Shown: piece after piece, positions 3,930 through 6,219 of the stretch | How the letters are laid out: each line of letters starts with the position of its first letter | Numbering within the stretch: position 1 is the first letter of the stretch | Source of the DNA: Actinomycetota bacterium | GTDB taxonomy: Bacteria; Actinomycetota; Thermoleophilia; Gaiellales; Gaiellaceae | Reading direction: 5' to 3' | Length of the DNA stretch: 6,219 nt | Assembly (NCBI GenBank): GCA_013696595.1 | Contig: JACCYG010000024.1 | Span: 1 to 6,219, forward strand | The notes under the pieces: model-generated | What the model was told of the DNA's origin: nothing | Seen by the model: only the letters and a program-made list of their open reading frames with translations | Databases searched by the model: none | Position numbers and translations under genes: made by a program

Positions 3930-6219
3930 CCATCAAGTCGCAAGAAGCAGTTGCCGAAGCGCAGGAGCTAGCGCGGCGAAGCGGGAATCCGGAGATCTAT
4001 CCGGAGCACCTCGTGCTCGCGCTGCTCGACCAGGAGCTGCCGCGCACGCTCGTCGAGCGTGCGGGCGCGTCGGTTGAGGACCTCAGAGCGCGCGCCGAAG
4101 CCGCTCTCGCCGCGAAGCCGTCGATCAGCGGAGGCGCCCCGCAGCAACCACGTGTCTCCACCGCCTTCGCGCGTGTGCTCGACGACGCCGAGGCGGAGAT
4201 GAAGAAGCTCGAAGACGAGTACATCTCGACCGAGCATCTCCTCTTTGCGCTCGACCTGGTGGACGAGAGCGCGCTTTTACAGGCCCTGAACCAGGTGAGG
4301 GGCTCGCAGCGCGTGACGTCGCAGGATCCCGAGGGGTCGTACCAGGCGCTCGAGAAGTTCGGCCGCGACCTGACGGAGCTCGCCGAGCAGGGGAAGCTCG
4401 ATCCCGTCATTGGCCGTGACGAGGAGATTCGCCGCGTGATCCAGGTGCTGTCGCGGCGAACGAAGAACAACCCGGTGCTGATCGGCGAGCCCGGGACGGG
4501 GAAGACCGCGATCGTCGAGGGGCTCGCGCAGCGGATCATGAGCGGCGACGTCCCCGAGGGGCTCAAGGGCAAGCGGGTCTGGGCGCTCGACATCGGCGCG
4601 CTCCTCGCCGGCTCGAAGTACCGCGGCGAGTTCGAGGAGCGACTCAAGGCGGTCTTGAACGAGATCAAGAACGCCGAGGGCGAGATCATCCTCTTCATCG
4701 ACGAGCTCCACACCATCGTCGGGGCGGGCGCGGCGGAGGTGGCGGTCGATGCGGGGAACCTGATGAAGCCGATGCTCGCGCGCGGCGAGCTGCGCGCCGT
4801 GGGCGCAACGACGCTCGACGAGTACCGCAAGCACATCGAGAAGGACGCCGCGCTCGAACGACGCTTCCAGCCCATCTTCGTGGGTGAGCCTTCTGCGGCC
4901 GACACCATCGCGATTCTTCGCGGCCTCAAGGAGCGCTACGAGGCGCACCACGGCGTTCGCATCCGCGACGCGGCGCTCGTCGCGGCCGCCGTTCTCTCCG
5001 ACCGCTACATCTCCGACCGCTTCCTCCCTGACAAGGCGATCGACCTCGTCGACGAGGCTGCCTCGCGCTTGCGGATGGAGATCGACTCCTCGCCCCTCGA
5101 GCTCGACGAGGCCGAGCGGCGCGCGCGGCAGCTCGAGATCGAGCTCGCGGCGATGGCGAAGGAATCGCCCGAGGTCCGCGAGCCCGTCGAGCGGGAGCTC
5201 GCTGAGGCGAAGGAGCGGCGCGACGAGCTCGCCTCCCGGTGGGCGAAGGAGCGGGAGGCGCTCGATCGGGTCAGCGAGATCAAACGGCGGATCGACGAGC
5301 TGAAGGTCGAGGCCGAGCGTGCGGAGCGAAATGCCGACCTCCAGCGCGTCGCGGAGATTCGCTACGGCGAGCTCCCGGAGCTAGAGCGCGAGCTCGAGGA
5401 GCGTGCCGAGCCGACCGTCGACCCGATGGTGAAGGAAGAGGTCGACGAGGACGACATCGCCGCGGTCGTCGGCCGTTGGACGGGCATCCCGGTCTCACGA
5501 CTTCTCGAGGGCGAGACGGAGAAGCTCATTCATATGGAGGAGAGGTTGCACGAGCGCGTCATCGGCCAGGACGAAGCCGTCGAGGCCGTTGCGAACGCCT
5601 TGCGACGCGCACGCTCCGGTCTCCAGGACCCCAACCGGCCGATCGGCTCGTTCGTCTTCCTCGGCCCCACCGGGGTCGGCAAGACCGAGCTCGCGCGCGC
5701 TCTCGCCGAGTTCATGTTCGACGACGAGCGCGCGATGGTGCGGCTCGACATGTCCGAGTACCAGGAGCGGCACACGGTCGCGCGGCTCGTCGGTGCGCCG
5801 CCCGGCTACGTGGGATACGAGGAAGGGGGCCAGCTGACGGAGGCCGTGCGCCGCCGCCCGTACTCGGTCGTCCTCCTCGACGAGATCGAGAAGGCCCATC
5901 ACGAGGTATTCGACATCCTGCTCCAGATCCTCGACGACGGCCGCCTCACGGACGGCCACGGGAGCACCGTCGACTTTCGGAACACGGTCGTGATCATGAC
6001 GTCGAACGTCCGCACGGCAGAGGCGATGCGCGAGCACTTCCGCCCCGAGTTTTTGAACCGGATCGACGAGATCATCGAGTTCCATCCGCTGACGCGCGAG
6101 CAGCTGGCGGACATCGTCGAGCTGCAGCTCGCGCGCCTGCGGGCACGTCTCGCCGAGCGGGGAATCTCGGTCGAGCTCACCCCGGCGGCGAAGGAGCACG
6201 TCGCCGAGGCGGGGTGGGA
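3911..6219 (+). CDS. clpB: ClpB disaggregase (Hsp104-type AAA+), 3'-truncated by the window edge
   Basis: Hexameric ATP-driven disaggregase that threads polypeptides out of aggregates together with DnaK. 769 residues are present; no stop is reached, and about 80-90 residues (including the sensor-2 GARPL region) should follow. Start MDFQKLTIKSQEA matches the family and overlaps hspR by 19 bases. Domains: Clp N-domain 1-130 with two repeats, the second shortened; NBD1 with Walker A GEPGTGKT 192-199 (usually GEPGVGKT), pore loop Tyr237 in KYRG, Walker B LFIDE 261-265, sensor GATT 298-301, arginine fingers 317-318; coiled-coil M-domain about 391-510, Tyr485 in RYGELPELE; NBD2 with Walker A GPTGVGKT 585-592, pore loop GYVG 632-635, Walker B LLDE 655-658, TSN 697-699, FRPEFLNR 710-717. 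The M-domain separates it from ClpA and gives DnaK-dependent disaggregation. About 19 residues are missing between TSN and FRPEF compared with E. coli. All catalytic residues seen are intact. Confidence 0.98.
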   Translation, partial: MDFQKLTIKSQEAVAEAQELARRSGNPEIYPEHLVLALLDQELPRTLVERAGASVEDLRARAEAALAAKPSISGGAPQQPRVSTAFARVLDDAEAEMKKLEDEYISTEHLLFALDLVDESALLQALNQVRGSQRVTSQDPEGSYQALEKFGRDLTELAEQGKLDPVIGRDEEIRRVIQVLSRRTKNNPVLIGEPGTGKTAIVEGLAQRIMSGDVPEGLKGKRVWALDIGALLAGSKYRGEFEERLKAVLNEIKNAEGEIILFIDELHTIVGAGAAEVAVDAGNLMKPMLARGELRAVGATTLDEYRKHIEKDAALERRFQPIFVGEPSAADTIAILRGLKERYEAHHGVRIRDAALVAAAVLSDRYISDRFLPDKAIDLVDEAASRLRMEIDSSPLELDEAERRARQLEIELAAMAKESPEVREPVERELAEAKERRDELASRWAKEREALDRVSEIKRRIDELKVEAERAERNADLQRVAEIRYGELPELERELEERAEPTVDPMVKEEVDEDDIAAVVGRWTGIPVSRLLEGETEKLIHMEERLHERVIGQDEAVEAVANALRRARSGLQDPNRPIGSFVFLGPTGVGKTELARALAEFMFDDERAMVRLDMSEYQERHTVARLVGAPPGYVGYEEGGQLTEAVRRRPYSVVLLDEIEKAHHEVFDILLQILDDGRLTDGHGSTVDFRNTVVIMTSNVRTAEAMREHFRPEFLNRIDEIIEFHPLTREQLADIVELQLARLRARLAERGISVELTPAAKEHVAEAGW

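Noticed and set aside
1720..3960. HAIR operator (CTTGAGT-N7-ACTCAAG type) at internal junctions
   Set aside because: No matching half-sites were found by eye at the grpE, dnaJ, hspR or clpB junctions; the operator is expected upstream of dnaK, outside the window.
4277..4951. Long antisense open frame opposite clpB NBD1
   Set aside because: Composition follows the complement of clpB codons, with no start signal or family motif; clpB motifs are continuous across it.
5495..6199. Long antisense open frame opposite clpB NBD2 (234 residues)
   Set aside because: Strongly biased Arg/Leu/Val/Asp composition, typical of a reverse-strand shadow of a conserved GC-rich gene; no independent support.
3911..6219. 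Frameshift or pseudogene in clpB
   Set aside because: The frame reads without a stop from the ATG to the window edge, and all Walker, pore-loop and arginine-finger motifs are in order; it simply continues past the end.

Overview
The window is one tightly packed heat-shock chaperone operon read left to right on the + strand: dnaK (5' end missing), grpE, dnaJ, hspR and clpB (3' end missing). Base composition is very GC-rich, with G or C at most third codon positions. The order dnaK-grpE-dnaJ-hspR, with a MerR-family HspR repressor after dnaJ, is the arrangement known from Actinobacteria. DnaK, however, carries the roughly 22-residue nucleotide-binding-domain segment that classical actinobacterial DnaKs lack, and clpB is joined to the operon. 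Together these suggest a deep-branching, high-GC lineage (Thermoleophilia-like is my guess) rather than a Streptomyces or Mycobacterium relative. The assignment is an inference from remembered family sequences and is not proven.

Layout: dnaK 1-1719 begins at the codon before catalytic Lys70 (E. coli numbering). grpE 1719-2294 starts inside the dnaK stop (TAATG). A 109-bp spacer, the only real gap in the operon, follows. It holds two inverted copies of a short GC-rich palindrome and a 37-codon minicistron that bridges it. dnaJ 2404-3519 encodes a class A J-protein. hspR 3519-3929 overlaps the dnaJ stop (TGATG). clpB starts at 3911, inside hspR, and runs off the right edge at residue 769. No promoter, terminator, tRNA, rRNA, CRISPR array or insertion sequence is visible; the operon promoter must lie left of the window.

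How the genes work together: DnaJ delivers unfolded clients to DnaK, GrpE exchanges the nucleotide on DnaK, and ClpB pulls polypeptides out of aggregates in partnership with DnaK. HspR homologues repress their own operon by binding HAIR inverted repeats, with DnaK as co-repressor, so the operon would encode a complete disaggregation machine plus its own feedback thermostat.

The least expected signal is a family of short palindromes. Two copies face each other in the grpE-dnaJ spacer, with compensatory base changes that keep both stems intact. A degenerate third copy lies in frame within grpE and supplies about 15 residues of the disordered GrpE N-terminus. Other points worth checking are the minicistron with a perfect Shine-Dalgarno, two local shortenings in ClpB, and an HspR without the hydrophobic C-terminal tail seen in mycobacterial and streptomycete homologues.
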